Shown piece by piece: positions 37,261 through 46,465 of a stretch of DNA of 64,000 nucleotides. Numbering within the stretch: the stretch's first letter is position 1; each line of letters starts with the position of its first letter. Origin of the DNA: Chitinophagaceae bacterium (GTDB taxonomy: Bacteria > Bacteroidota > Bacteroidia > Chitinophagales > Chitinophagaceae); contig JAFKGQ010000003.1 in the NCBI GenBank assembly GCA_017307755.1, forward strand, positions 806,001 to 870,000, given 5' to 3'. The position numbers and the translations under genes are program-made. The notes beneath the pieces are model-generated. The model ran no database searches, was not told the origin of the DNA, and saw only the letters and a program-made list of their open reading frames with translations.

Positions 37261-37287
37261 TAAATAATTTAACACCGTTAGACAAAG
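37261..37287. promoter_or_regulatory. Operator-like repeat upstream of the TetR gene (copy 2)
   Basis: A 27-base element starting TAAATAATTTA, 23 bases upstream of the TetR start, shares 23 of 27 positions with the copy in front of the efflux adaptor. This supports autoregulation by the TetR protein. Confidence 0.6.
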
Positions 37288-37368
37288 TTATATCTAAATT
37301 TTATAATCTTCCAAAAGATTTTTTCAGAAGGGGGAAGGCTTTTTATAAAATATTGATAATTAATTGAT

Positions 37369-37830
37369 TTAACGAAGACGATCAGCGCTTTTTACCAGCT
37401 TTTCGTCTTTGCGGATATTTCGGGCGGCTATGAACAACAAGACCGGTGTAACCAGGGAGAGCAGCGCACCAAGACTATAGCTACCGGATTCGAAAGGCGG
37501 AACACCGCTCTTCCACCAGTAGAGAAGGATATTTAGCAGGGACAGGAAGATGAGCCCGATCGTGATCCAGAGCTGTTTTTTCCTAACCTTGTAGTTGAAG
37601 ATATTGATAAGAATGCCAGCAATAATGATCACTGTGACAAGCAGGATCAGGACGCTGCCGGAGCCGGCGCTGACAGCCCCTGCGCCAAAGGTTGGCAATG
37701 CTTTCACCTCCAGCGGAGCGATCCCGTTGAGTCCCACCTTCATATTGCCGAAGTAGAAGGGGAATTTAAAGGTTAGAGCAGCGCATATGGCGGCCAGCAA
37801 CATCCAGATAGTTTGTACACGTTGGAGCAT
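37369..37830 (-). CDS. DUF4293-type four-helix membrane protein
   Basis: A 153-residue inner-membrane protein with four predicted helices, the first in QTIWMLLAAICAALTFKFPF. The N-terminal pattern LQRVQTIWLL and length fit DUF4293, a Bacteroidota family of unknown function. The gene lies 28 bases after glyA, probably in its operon. Its C-terminal end is basic. Confidence 0.7.
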   Translation of the reverse strand: MLQRVQTIWMLLAAICAALTFKFPFYFGNMKVGLNGIAPLEVKALPTFGAGAVSAGSGSVLILLVTVIIIAGILINIFNYKVRKKQLWITIGLIFLSLLNILLYWWKSGVPPFESGSYSLGALLSLVTPVLLFIAARNIRKDEKLVKSADRLR

Positions 37831-37858
37831 ACGATTTTTTTTATGGATTGTAGGAAAT

Positions 37859-39139
37859 CTATCCTAGTTCAGGGTACAGGGAGAACTGCTTCATAAAGCT
37901 GTTGACCTCGCCTTTCAATCCGCCAAGGACGGCTTCATTGTCTGCGTTCATCAGTGCCTTGTCGATCATGTCGACTACTGTAGCCATATGGGACTCCTCC
38001 ATACCCCGGGTGGTAACGGCGGGTACTCCTACCCGGATGCCCGAAGTAATAAAAGCGCTCTTGTCGTCGAAGGGGACCATATTCTTATTGACAGTGATAT
38101 CGGCCTTACCCAGTGTGATCTCCGCTTTCTTTCCGCTGATGTTCTTATTCCGCAGGTCGATCAACAACAGGTGATTGTCTGTTCCGCTGCTGACAATATT
38201 ATAACCTTTTTCCAGAAAAACCTTCGCCATCGCCTGGGCATTGGAAATGATCTGTTTTGCATAGGCGGTGAAATCATCGGACAATATCTCTCCGAAAGCT
38301 ACGGCTTTTGCGGCGATGACATGCTCCAGGGGGCCGCCCTGTGTGCCGGGGAATACCGCCATGTCGATGAGGTTGCTCATGGGCCGGATATTCCCTTTCA
38401 CGTCCTTTAGTCCGAAGGGGTTGTCGAAATCCTTCTTCATGAGGATGATACCTCCCCGAGGTCCTCTCAATGTTTTATGCGTAGTGGAAGTTACAAAATG
38501 ACAGTGGTCGAAAGGGCTGTTGAGCAGACCCTTGGCGATGAGGCCGGCCGGGTGCGCCATATCGCACATGACAAAAGCGCCTGTTTCATCGGCGATCTTG
38601 CGGATACGGGCGTAATCCCAGTCACGGCTATAGGCAGAAGCGCCACAGATGATGACCTTGGGTTTCTCGGCTTTTGCGACTTTTTCCATCATGTCGTAAT
38701 CCACCCTGCCGTCTTCTTTTTTGACGCCATAGAATACGGGCCGGTAGAGTTTTCCGGAGAAATTTACGGGAGACCCGTGTGTGAGGTGGCCGCCCATGCT
38801 AAGGTCCAGTCCAAGGATGGTATCGCCGGGCTGAAGGATGGACAGCAGCAGGGAAGCATTCGCCTGTGCGCCGCTGTGCGGCTGTACATTGGCATATTCG
38901 CAATTAAAGATCTTTTTCAGTCTGTCAATAGCCTCCTGTTCCACCAGGTCTACGATCTCGCAGCCTCCATAATACCTTCTACCGGGGTAGCCCTCGGCAT
39001 ATTTGTTGGTAAGCACAGTACCCATGGCTTGCATCACCTGCAAGGAAGTGAAATTTTCCGAGGCTATCAGTTCAATACCATGACGTTGGCGTTCCAGCTC
39101 TTTTTGTATAAGATCAAATATTAAGGTATCCTTTTTCAT
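37859..39139 (-). CDS. glyA: Serine hydroxymethyltransferase
   Basis: A 426-residue PLP enzyme that converts serine and tetrahydrofolate to glycine and methylene-tetrahydrofolate, the main one-carbon source. ELIASENF and the Tyr-rich GRRYYGG are present, and the PLP lysine is Lys222 in [13 protein letters not shown]. The length is normal and it is cytoplasmic. A DUF4293 membrane gene follows 28 bases downstream. Confidence 0.96.
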   Translation of the reverse strand: MKKDTLIFDLIQKELERQRHGIELIASENFTSLQVMQAMGTVLTNKYAEGYPGRRYYGGCEIVDLVEQEAIDRLKKIFNCEYANVQPHSGAQANASLLLSILQPGDTILGLDLSMGGHLTHGSPVNFSGKLYRPVFYGVKKEDGRVDYDMMEKVAKAEKPKVIICGASAYSRDWDYARIRKIADETGAFVMCDMAHPAGLIAKGLLNSPFDHCHFVTSTTHKTLRGPRGGIILMKKDFDNPFGLKDVKGNIRPMSNLIDMAVFPGTQGGPLEHVIAAKAVAFGEILSDDFTAYAKQIISNAQAMAKVFLEKGYNIVSSGTDNHLLLIDLRNKNISGKKAEITLGKADITVNKNMVPFDDKSAFITSGIRVGVPAVTTRGMEESHMATVVDMIDKALMNADNEAVLGGLKGEVNSFMKQFSLYPELG

Positions 39140-39236
39140 TGCGCAAAGTTAGGGCTATGAAACTACAAAATAGGCATATACGGCTAAAAATGTAAATGGG
39201 GCCGGGAAAATAAAATTCACTATTTTCACACGCCCT

Positions 39237-39255
39237 AACGAACCACAGGTTCGTT
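39237..39255. promoter_or_regulatory. 19-base palindrome AACGAACC-N3-GGTTCGTT (copy 1)
   Basis: A perfect inverted repeat with 8-base arms lies 16 bases before the nucleotidyltransferase start. The same arms recur upstream of the ABC exporter ATPase at 45291-45309. It may be a shared operator. The following TTTTAAAAA could also make it a weak terminator. Confidence 0.5.
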
Positions 39256-39271
39256 TTAAAAACACATACGG

Positions 39272-40270
39272 ATGAAAGCCATCATTCCAGTAGCAGGCGC
39301 TGGCACTAAATTACGACCGCACACATATACACAACCTAAGGCGCTGATACCACTTGCAGGCAAGACCATCCTGTCTATCATTGTCGACCAACTCCTGGAG
39401 GCGGGCATCAACGAATTCATTTTTATTGTAGGCTACCTGGGAGAAAAGATACAGGACTTTGTTAAACAGAGATACCCGCAGCTCACAGCGCATTTTGTTG
39501 TACAGAACGAACGTCATGGCATTGGTCATGCGGTGCTCCTCACCAAAAGCATCGTTGGGGATGATGAGATCTTTATCGTGCTGGGCGATACCATCTGTGA
39601 GTATGACGTAAGAGAGGTGCTGGGCAAGCCCGGTAGTCTGCTCGGCATCAAGCGGGTGGATGACCCCCGGAATTTTGGCGTGGCAGAACTGGAGGATGAC
39701 GGGAGCATCGAGCGTGTGGTCGAAAAGCCGCAGATACCCAAGTCGAATATGGCATTGGTCGGCATCTATCGTATCCGGGAGACGGCTACCCTTTTTGGTT
39801 GTCTGGAGAATAATATACGCAATCAGCTCACCAGTTATGGGGAATACAACCTGACGGACGCCATCGAATGTATGATCCGCAGCGGCGTGAAGTTCCAGTC
39901 CTTCCGGGTGCAGAACTGGTTCGATTGCGGAAAAAAAGAAACCCTGCTGGAATCCAATGCCAAGCTGCTGAAGAAATTCGGCGGCACGATCGCCCCGGAC
40001 CATCAATTCGAGAATACCATTATCATACAGCCTGTCAGCATTGCCCCGGGCTGTGATATACGCAATTCCATCGTAGGACCCAATGTGGCCATTGGGGAAA
40101 AAACGAGGGTGAACTACTCCATTATCAAGGACTCCATCATCGGGAGCTTTGCGGACCTGTATGATATCGTCCTTACGCACAGTCTTATCGGCAGCGATAC
40201 GGAAGTAAAAGGGGAGTCCCGTAGCCTGAATATCGGGGACAATACAGAGATCGATCTGGGTGAGTCATAA
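39272..40270 (+). CDS. Sugar-phosphate nucleotidyltransferase
   Basis: A 332-residue protein with an N-terminal nucleotidyltransferase domain: VAGAGTKLRPHTYTQPKAL binds the nucleotide (GxGTxLRP) and GDTICEYDV holds the metal aspartate. A C-terminal left-handed beta-helix with isoleucine-rich hexapeptides (IRNSIVGPNVAIGEKTRVNYSII region) completes the glucose-1-phosphate thymidylyl/uridylyltransferase layout. It activates a sugar phosphate for cell-surface polymer synthesis. The exact sugar and nucleotide cannot be told. It is a single gene with a 19-base palindrome in its leader. Confidence 0.85.
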   Translation: MKAIIPVAGAGTKLRPHTYTQPKALIPLAGKTILSIIVDQLLEAGINEFIFIVGYLGEKIQDFVKQRYPQLTAHFVVQNERHGIGHAVLLTKSIVGDDEIFIVLGDTICEYDVREVLGKPGSLLGIKRVDDPRNFGVAELEDDGSIERVVEKPQIPKSNMALVGIYRIRETATLFGCLENNIRNQLTSYGEYNLTDAIECMIRSGVKFQSFRVQNWFDCGKKETLLESNAKLLKKFGGTIAPDHQFENTIIIQPVSIAPGCDIRNSIVGPNVAIGEKTRVNYSIIKDSIIGSFADLYDIVLTHSLIGSDTEVKGESRSLNIGDNTEIDLGES

Positions 40271-40386
40271 CCAACAGCCAAAGGACAGGGCGGGGTAAGT
40301 AGGTATTATTACCGGTCTGATTTGCTAAAGTCCGGAAAAAGGATTAAATTGGGAGAGGTACGCCTGTATCTGTCATAACTATTTCT

Positions 40387-40797
40387 ATGAGAAAACTTAC
40401 GAAATGGCTGCTGTTGCTGCTGGTCCTTCCGCTGGCACTGTGTGTTAAAGCAAACACGGGAAATGGAAAAGTAGAAGGTATTCTCCATGGCTATGTCACG
40501 GACGCCGTTACGAAGAAGCCGCTGTCGGGCGTAACGGTTTCGGCACTGGTCCCCGGAACCAATAACTCCCGCGAAGTGACGACAAATGCTGACGGCTATT
40601 ACCGCTTTGCACAGTTGCCCGCTGCACAGGTGACCGTACAGTTTGATAAAAAAGGCTATCAATCCTGCAAACGTCCGAATATCACTGTTAAAGAAAAGAT
40701 TTCCGTAAAGCTCAATGTGGAATTTCTCCCCGAAGTGCTGGGTTCGGATTCGGATAATTCAGAGTATCCTCTCCTGCGATTGATGCAGGCTGGCTAA
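40387..40797 (+). CDS. Exported carboxypeptidase-regulatory-like (CarboxypepD_reg) single-domain protein
   Basis: A 136-residue protein with a signal peptide (LLLLLVLPLALCVKA) and one beta-sandwich domain: LHGYVTDAVTKKPLSGVTVSALVPG and TTNADGYYRFAQLPA. This domain usually sits at the N-terminus of TonB-dependent receptors, but here it is free-standing. Probable periplasmic or surface protein of unknown role. A terminator follows 60 bases downstream. Confidence 0.75.
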   Translation: MRKLTKWLLLLLVLPLALCVKANTGNGKVEGILHGYVTDAVTKKPLSGVTVSALVPGTNNSREVTTNADGYYRFAQLPAAQVTVQFDKKGYQSCKRPNITVKEKISVKLNVEFLPEVLGSDSDNSEYPLLRLMQAG

Positions 40798-40852
40798 GTT
40801 AAGCACAATAATTTTTCGATCATGTAATGATGGGCCCTAAGTACATAAAAAA

Positions 40853-40879
40853 AACAGGACTGGGAACAGTCCCGTTTTT
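40853..40879 (+). terminator. Intrinsic terminator, both strands
   Basis: GGACTG, loop GGAA, CAGTCC at 40857-40872 is followed by CGTTTTT on the plus strand and by an A tract before it, which allows use on both strands. It serves the regulatory-domain gene and perhaps the opposite gene. Confidence 0.8.
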
Positions 40880-40984
40880 CTACTACACATGAGGCTTAAG
40901 ATCTATGTTGATGTTTAGCCTTCGGTTTGTCTTAGATGCACATCGGTTTTTTTTCCATACGCCCCGACTGCAGGCGGCCCCGGA

Positions 40985-41665
40985 TCACTGCCATTTCCGA
41001 TAGTCCCGATCCCGATAGGCGGCCATTGCCTTTTCCACTTCCCTGCGCACCCTGGGTATCTCCATCTTTACCGCCTCAACCACGTGTCTTACCGCCTCGC
41101 GTACCCGATCATCATCTACTTTTCCCGACACTTCATTGTCGATCTCTTCCCTAAGACCATCCATTTCCGTCTTCAGCTCCTGCAGCTCATTCCATATATC
41201 CTCGTCGATGTTGAGGTCCTTTAATTCCTCAAGATCTTCGTCACAGATGGCGAGACGATCCAGTTCTTCCAGTGCGTCCAGGTCCTGCGGGTCTTCTTTT
41301 AAGGCTTTCCGGACATCCATATTTTTTAAAACGTCTGCTTCTATCCTGGCATTCAACCCTTTCAGATCTTCCAGATCGAGATGGAGGTCCATATCGTCCG
41401 GCCCATCGATATCAACCAGGAACTCCGGCTGTTCCTCATCGATCCGCAGGTCCAGTTCTCTGGCCACCCTGCCTTCCGCCGTCTTATGCCGGGGCTTTGC
41501 TGCTTTCCGATCCGGCCCGGGCTGATGGGATGGGGTCGTATCCCTGCCTGGTTGAGCAGCAGGCGCGGCGTGATGACCTCCCGACCAGGCCAGCGTGGAA
41601 AACACCACGCCGACGATCATTACACCGACTATGACGCGATTGGTGCGAGAAAGGTTAACAGACAT
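40985..41665 (-). CDS. Membrane-anchored acidic protein of unknown function
   Basis: A 226-residue protein with an N-terminal helix (about 10-28, VIVGVMIVGVVFSTLAW), a Pro-rich basic linker, and a long, very acidic helical body with dense Asp, Glu and Leu (DMDLHLDLEDLKGLNARI, DLDALEELDRLAI) that should form coiled coils. The end is basic. No family is recognised. The acid-base split suggests binding of a cationic partner or oligomerisation. Single gene, convergent with the regulatory-domain protein. Confidence 0.6.
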   Translation of the reverse strand: MSVNLSRTNRVIVGVMIVGVVFSTLAWSGGHHAAPAAQPGRDTTPSHQPGPDRKAAKPRHKTAEGRVARELDLRIDEEQPEFLVDIDGPDDMDLHLDLEDLKGLNARIEADVLKNMDVRKALKEDPQDLDALEELDRLAICDEDLEELKDLNIDEDIWNELQELKTEMDGLREEIDNEVSGKVDDDRVREAVRHVVEAVKMEIPRVRREVEKAMAAYRDRDYRKWQ

Positions 41666-41793
41666 GGCAATTATTTTTTGTTACTGGAGTGTCAATTACG
41701 ATAATCTTCGTATAAAAGTACGTATCCTTTCGTAAAATGTTGCACCGCTGTCAGTAATTTTTTTACCATTCATACCATTGCCCTTCTTTATTA

Positions 41794-42816
41794 TTACCCT
41801 CCTTGCGGGGCTGTTAAGGCCAGGTGAGTTGCCATGGCCTGTTCCCCTTTTGCCAGCATTTCCTGCATCATGGCCGGGTCGAAGCTGAGACCATCCGGCC
41901 CTCCTCCTAACGGGAGGTCGGGGCGTATGATATGCAGCCTTACGGGCGACCTGTTATAAAACGGATTGTCTATCATCCCCGTATCAAACCAATCGTCGAT
42001 CATCGTTGCGGGCACGCCCTGGCGTCCCATTTTCCTCTTCACGGCCTGTATATAACGGAGCCCTTCATTGTATAAATGGGGTAAAATCTGTTTGTCGTCG
42101 GCAGCGTCGGCGATAAAGATGTCCAGGGTTTTCTGTAAGATGGAGAAGATGTCACGGTATTCTTTGTCCTCGTGTGCGGGTGCGGCCGGGGTCTGTAACA
42201 GTACATAGACGTCGGTGGCTCCGCTGGCGATGGCCATTTCTATACCGGCATATTCCCTATCTCCTGCATCGATGTATTGTCTTACCGGCTCCTCTTGCGG
42301 CTGGATCCGGATGGGGGGCAGGAGTACGGGTTGACAGGTGGAAGCCAGCAGGGTCCGGAGGAACTGGTCATAGTTCTCGAAACACCGGTGGTCATACCGG
42401 GATGCGATCTCAGGGTGGTGTCTGGGTGAGAATACGGTCAGCGCATGTGTCTGCAGACACATCGTATTAAAATAAAGCATCTTATCCGTATCACACAGTC
42501 TGTCATACAACCGATGAGTATAATAATGGTCCAGCAGACCCCACAGTGGACTGGCGTCCAGGATAGAGGCCTCTTGTAACCGCTCGGAAAGCGAAAATTT
42601 TTTTATGATATCCCTGTTATGCTTGGTCGTAAATATCTCTACCAGCGGCTGCATATCCTTCAATGAAACAAAGGGGATGATCAGCGAGCCTGAACCTCCG
42701 CCTGAGAGGATCTGAAAATCCAATTCGGGTCTGTATTCAAAGATCTTTTTTATCGCTCCTACTGCAAACGCCCCTCTGGAAATGCCTCCATTGATGACCA
42801 GTGCGTGTTTACTCAT
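41794..42816 (-). CDS. Patatin-like phospholipase-fold protein with altered active-site motifs
   Basis: From the ATG at 42816 the protein has 340 residues. The oxyanion-hole motif is seen as INGGISRGAFAVG (residues 8-20) and the nucleophile site as SGGGSGSLI (Ser42). The canonical GxSxG has Ser as its last position, and the catalytic Asp motif, normally DG[GA], reads YIDAGDREY. The patatin fold hydrolyses acyl esters of membrane lipids. These changes may alter or abolish activity. No signal peptide; probably cytoplasmic. No obvious operon partner. Confidence 0.75.
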   Translation of the reverse strand: MSKHALVINGGISRGAFAVGAIKKIFEYRPELDFQILSGGGSGSLIIPFVSLKDMQPLVEIFTTKHNRDIIKKFSLSERLQEASILDASPLWGLLDHYYTHRLYDRLCDTDKMLYFNTMCLQTHALTVFSPRHHPEIASRYDHRCFENYDQFLRTLLASTCQPVLLPPIRIQPQEEPVRQYIDAGDREYAGIEMAIASGATDVYVLLQTPAAPAHEDKEYRDIFSILQKTLDIFIADAADDKQILPHLYNEGLRYIQAVKRKMGRQGVPATMIDDWFDTGMIDNPFYNRSPVRLHIIRPDLPLGGGPDGLSFDPAMMQEMLAKGEQAMATHLALTAPQGG

Positions 42817-42956
42817 GCTAATCAGTTTAAATCGTCGATGCCTCCGGAATGATCCGGCTAGTAACATAGCTACAATAAGGGAAGGGCAAATTAGCGACTA
42901 TGCGCGGGGTGAAAAATACCATTTTAGTGGTAGTGCCATCCCCGGCAGGCAACGTA

Positions 42957-44288
42957 TCAGGCCTTGAACGCCCATTTCCACATGGTCTTCCAGGTGGGTT
43001 TTTTACCGTAGAGTAAGATACCTGTGCGGTAGATCTTTCCGGCCATCCATACGGTGAAGATAAATCCGGCCACGAGCAGCGCCATAGAGAGGCCCAGCTG
43101 CCACCAGGGCACCGTTCCGGGCACGCCGAAGGGTATGCGCGCCATCATGACAATGGGGGAGCTGAAGGGGATGATGCTGGCCCAGGTGGCCAGCTGTCCG
43201 CCCGGGTCCTGGACAGCAATGGTCATGATAAAAAAGGAGAAGATAACGGGCATGGTAATGGGCAACATGAGAGACTGCGCTTCCTGGATATCTTCGTTCA
43301 CGGCGCTCCCTACGGCTGCAAAGAGGGCGGAATAAAAAAGATAACCCCCGATAAAATAGAAGAGGAAACAGGTGAGGATCAACCCCCAGTTGGGTGAATT
43401 GAGGAAGCCGGTGGCCTGGTAGACCTTTTGGGCCGTCTCGCTGGCAGGCATGGCGGTGGGCGTTCCCATAGCATTCGCCTGCTGCAGCTGCTGTACCTCC
43501 TTCAGGACATCATGCGGCACAAGCATTTGGGCAAAGATCATAAGGCCGAAGAGGAATATCACCCACAGGAGGAACTGGGTAAGACCGACGGCGCCGATGC
43601 CCGTGATCTTTCCCATCATCAGCTGAAAGGGCTTTACCGAGCTGACGATGACTTCGGCTATACGGTTTGTTTTTTCTTCCATGACTCCCCGCATGACAGC
43701 TGCCCCATAAATAAAGGTCAGCATATAGATAAGTATGCCGCTGACATATCCGACAGCGGTGCTGGCTCCCTGGCTGGAAGCTTTTGCTACTTTGCCGTTG
43801 TCCTCGAAGCTTTTCATCTGCGCGATATGGGAGCTTTTCCGGATGCTGTCCAGCATGCTCCGGCTGATGCTCGTTTTTTGATAGATCATGTGATCTACGA
43901 TGGCATTGTCGATACGGCTCTCCAGGTCGGCGGCGGCAGCCAGACCCAATTGTTTTTTGTATTTCAGACGATAGACGGTCTTTTGTTTTTCGGGAAGGAC
44001 GGGAATGATCAGCATGGCCGTGTATCCTTTTTCCGCATAGTTCGTAGTGTCCAGGTCCGCGGAGAAACCAAAGCTAATGGCGCTGTCGCCTCTGAGATAG
44101 TCCTTAAAATAACCATTGGCATCCATCACTGCCACCCTGTGCCGGCTATGCCCCTGGGAGGCTATCAATACAGACCCTACTATGAAGACGATCACCATCA
44201 ACGGCAACAGGAAAGTAGAGAGCAGGAATGTCTTATTCCTTACCCGGGTAGAATATTCCCGCCTGGTGATGAGCCATGTTTTGTTCAT
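42957..44288 (-). CDS. ABC-2-type transporter permease
   Basis: From the ATG at 44288 (MNKTWLITRREYSTRVRNKTF) the protein has 443 residues: one N-terminal helix, a large extracytoplasmic loop of about 150 residues, then five to six helices. This fits NatB-like ABC-2 permeases, which export ions or small toxic compounds together with an ATPase. The ATPase is the next gene upstream, 13 bases away, so the two form a complete exporter. Confidence 0.85.
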   Translation of the reverse strand: MNKTWLITRREYSTRVRNKTFLLSTFLLPLMVIVFIVGSVLIASQGHSRHRVAVMDANGYFKDYLRGDSAISFGFSADLDTTNYAEKGYTAMLIIPVLPEKQKTVYRLKYKKQLGLAAAADLESRIDNAIVDHMIYQKTSISRSMLDSIRKSSHIAQMKSFEDNGKVAKASSQGASTAVGYVSGILIYMLTFIYGAAVMRGVMEEKTNRIAEVIVSSVKPFQLMMGKITGIGAVGLTQFLLWVIFLFGLMIFAQMLVPHDVLKEVQQLQQANAMGTPTAMPASETAQKVYQATGFLNSPNWGLILTCFLFYFIGGYLFYSALFAAVGSAVNEDIQEAQSLMLPITMPVIFSFFIMTIAVQDPGGQLATWASIIPFSSPIVMMARIPFGVPGTVPWWQLGLSMALLVAGFIFTVWMAGKIYRTGILLYGKKPTWKTMWKWAFKA

Positions 44289-44301
44289 AATAAATGTTTG
44301 T

Positions 44302-45240
44302 TTAAGCCGTGACAGGTGCAAACTGGCGGGCAAGGGGCGTACCCTCTACCAGCCGGATGAAAATATCATTCAGGGACGGAAGTATTTCCGTAAAGGCGGT
44401 GATATTCCGTCCTTTACTGATGAAATACGACAATACATCATTGGGTCTGTGGCCATCCTGGATCTTTACGATCAGGGCGCCTTCCTTGCTGCCTACTACT
44501 TCGAAAGCGTCTGCTGCCGGGGGCGGCCCTGTGTTTGCATCCTCCAGCCCGATGCTGAAAAGATTTTCCTTAAACTGTTGTTTCACGCCGGCCACGCTGC
44601 CGTCCAGTATCTTCTGTCCCCTGTTCACCAGGATGATGTGATCGCAGATCTCTTCCACCTGTTCCATCCTGTGGGTACTGAAGATGATGGTAGATCCCTT
44701 GCGGGCTAATGTATGGATCTGGTCTTTTATAAGATTGGAGTTTACGGGATCCAGTCCGCTAAAAGGTTCATCCAGTATGATAAGTCTGGGTTCATGCAGT
44801 ACGGTGGTGACAAACTGCAGCTTCTGCCCCATTCCCTTGCTGAGGTCCTCCACTTTTTTGTTCCACCAGGTTTGCATTTCGAATTTGACGAACCATTCCT
44901 TTACTTTTCGGGTCGCTTCCTGTTTGCTAAGACCTTTTAGTTGGGCTAAGTAGACCGCCTGCTCACCGATCTTCATCTTTTTATACAAGCCCCGCTCTTC
45001 GGGCATGTAGCCAATATGGACGATGTCTTTTACGGGGTTGAAAGGCCGTTCTTCGAAAAGGATCTCCCCTTCGTCAGGATAAAAGATGCCCGTGATCATA
45101 CGGATCAGGGTGGTCTTGCCGGCGCCATTAGGTCCAAGAAGTCCAAAAATGGACCCTTTTCCCAGACGGAAGCTAATGGAGTCCACCGCTTTCTGCGAAG
45201 AGAAATATTTCTTTAGGTCCTTGACTTGTAGGATGTCCAT
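44302..45240 (-). CDS. ABC transporter ATP-binding protein of an ABC-2 exporter
   Basis: A 312-residue ATPase from the ATG at 45240 (MDILQVKDLKKYF). Walker A is GPNGAGKTT, the signature is LSKGMGQKLQF and Walker B is LIILDEPFSGLDP. It has a C-terminal extension of about 75 residues, common for NatA-like proteins. It pairs with the permease 13 bases downstream. The leader carries a palindrome shared with the nucleotidyltransferase gene at 39272. Confidence 0.9.
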   Translation of the reverse strand: MDILQVKDLKKYFSSQKAVDSISFRLGKGSIFGLLGPNGAGKTTLIRMITGIFYPDEGEILFEERPFNPVKDIVHIGYMPEERGLYKKMKIGEQAVYLAQLKGLSKQEATRKVKEWFVKFEMQTWWNKKVEDLSKGMGQKLQFVTTVLHEPRLIILDEPFSGLDPVNSNLIKDQIHTLARKGSTIIFSTHRMEQVEEICDHIILVNRGQKILDGSVAGVKQQFKENLFSIGLEDANTGPPPAADAFEVVGSKEGALIVKIQDGHRPNDVLSYFISKGRNITAFTEILPSLNDIFIRLVEGTPLARQFAPVTA

Positions 45241-45290
45241 GGTAGTAATCGATTTACTGTTAGTCGCTGAAACGGCCCGAAATATTACAG

Positions 45291-45309
45291 AACGAACCGG
45301 AGGTTCGTT
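45291..45309. promoter_or_regulatory. 19-base palindrome AACGAACC-N3-GGTTCGTT (copy 2)
   Basis: The same 8-base arms as at 39237-39255, here 51 bases upstream of the ABC ATPase start. The match between two separate promoters favours a shared operator rather than chance. Confidence 0.5.
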
Positions 45310-45334
45310 GTCCAAAGGACAATAATAAGATCTT

Positions 45335-45377
45335 TCCGGAAAACGGGTTATATTTCCTGGAAGACCCGTTTTCCGGA
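45335..45377. repeat. Perfect 14-bp inverted repeat with a -7-like box in its loop
   Basis: TCCGGAAAACGGGT at 45335-45348 pairs perfectly with its complement at 45364-45377 around a 15-base loop. The loop and its edge contain TATATTTC, one base off TAnnTTTG. This may be an operator surrounding a promoter for the gene at 45450, or a structured RNA. No T tract follows, so it is not a terminator. Confidence 0.45.
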
Positions 45378-45449
45378 CATCACAAATTATTAAAGGCGCG
45401 AATGTTGTGTCTACCGATGTTTTAATGGAATTTCGCGAAAATTTTAGTC

Positions 45450-46460
45450 ATGAGATCTGGTCGGTATAAGCTATCTGTTTTTTTAATGATCGCCGGGGCG
45501 TTACTGATGGTATTTTGCGGCAGCTGGGGGTTCCTGGTTCACCGGACGGTGAACCAGCTGGCCATTTATGAGCTGCCGGCCCCCATGAAGGCCTTTTTCT
45601 GGACGAACAGGGATTCGGTGGTCAGCCAGTCCATTCGTCCGGACGTACGTCGTAACACGGATCGTACGGAGTTCCCCCGCCATTTCATCGATCTGGAAGC
45701 CTATGGGGACTCAGCTGCCTGGAAGATGCCCATGAGCTTACCGGAGGCGGTCGGGCAATATACGCTGGATACCCTGCACAAGTATGGGTATGTTCCCTAT
45801 GTGGTGCTGGAAGTGAAAGACAGGCTGACGGAAGCTTTTCGCAGAGGTGACAAGGACAGTATCCTGTATTATGCCATCGACTTGGGTCATTATATAGGGG
45901 ACGCCAATGTGCCGCTGCATTCTTCCATCAACTATGACGGACAGCTCAGCGGACAACGGGGTATCCATGCCTTATGGGAAAGTACGGTGCCCGATCAGCT
46001 GATGGACGGATATAAATTAAGGGATGGGCATAAGGCCCAATACCTGTCCGATCCCGCAGCATCGGTCTGGGCGTCGGTGAGGCGTGCGCACGACTTGTTG
46101 CAGCAACTGTTTGAACAGGAGCGACAGGCTTCTGTTGGGGTACCTGACTCCGTGAAATATCGCGTGGAACATAGGTATGGAAGGGATATAAAAGTCTATA
46201 CGCCGGCTTTTGGGAAAATTTATGGCGCCCGCCTGGGCTCGATGGTTAATGATCAGCTGTTGCGTTCCGCAGACCAGATCGCCGACTTTTGGTATACGGC
46301 GTGGGTGGATGCCGGCAGACCAGACCTGGATGTTTTATTATCTATACCTCTTACTAAGAAGGACAAAAAAGAATTACGATTGGAGTCAAAAGCTTACCGG
46401 AAGAACAGGCTGATCAAAAAACAGCTGTTGCTGGCCCGGAAGTATCCGGGGTGGGAATGA
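45450..46460 (+). CDS. Exported zinc-dependent phospholipase C / S1-P1 nuclease-fold protein
   Basis: A 336-residue protein with an N-terminal signal or anchor ending near CGSW. Trp26 sits just after the signal, where the free N-terminal Trp of the family binds zinc. Further ligand-like residues are His31 (FLVHRTV), His78 and Asp81 (PRHFIDLE), and the cluster His147, Asp151, His157 (GHYIGDANVPLH). The family cleaves phosphate esters in lipids or nucleic acids. Probably periplasmic. The C-terminal end is strongly basic. Convergent with the oxidoreductase gene. Confidence 0.8.
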   Translation: MRSGRYKLSVFLMIAGALLMVFCGSWGFLVHRTVNQLAIYELPAPMKAFFWTNRDSVVSQSIRPDVRRNTDRTEFPRHFIDLEAYGDSAAWKMPMSLPEAVGQYTLDTLHKYGYVPYVVLEVKDRLTEAFRRGDKDSILYYAIDLGHYIGDANVPLHSSINYDGQLSGQRGIHALWESTVPDQLMDGYKLRDGHKAQYLSDPAASVWASVRRAHDLLQQLFEQERQASVGVPDSVKYRVEHRYGRDIKVYTPAFGKIYGARLGSMVNDQLLRSADQIADFWYTAWVDAGRPDLDVLLSIPLTKKDKKELRLESKAYRKNRLIKKQLLLARKYPGWE

Positions 46461-46465
46461 TGATC

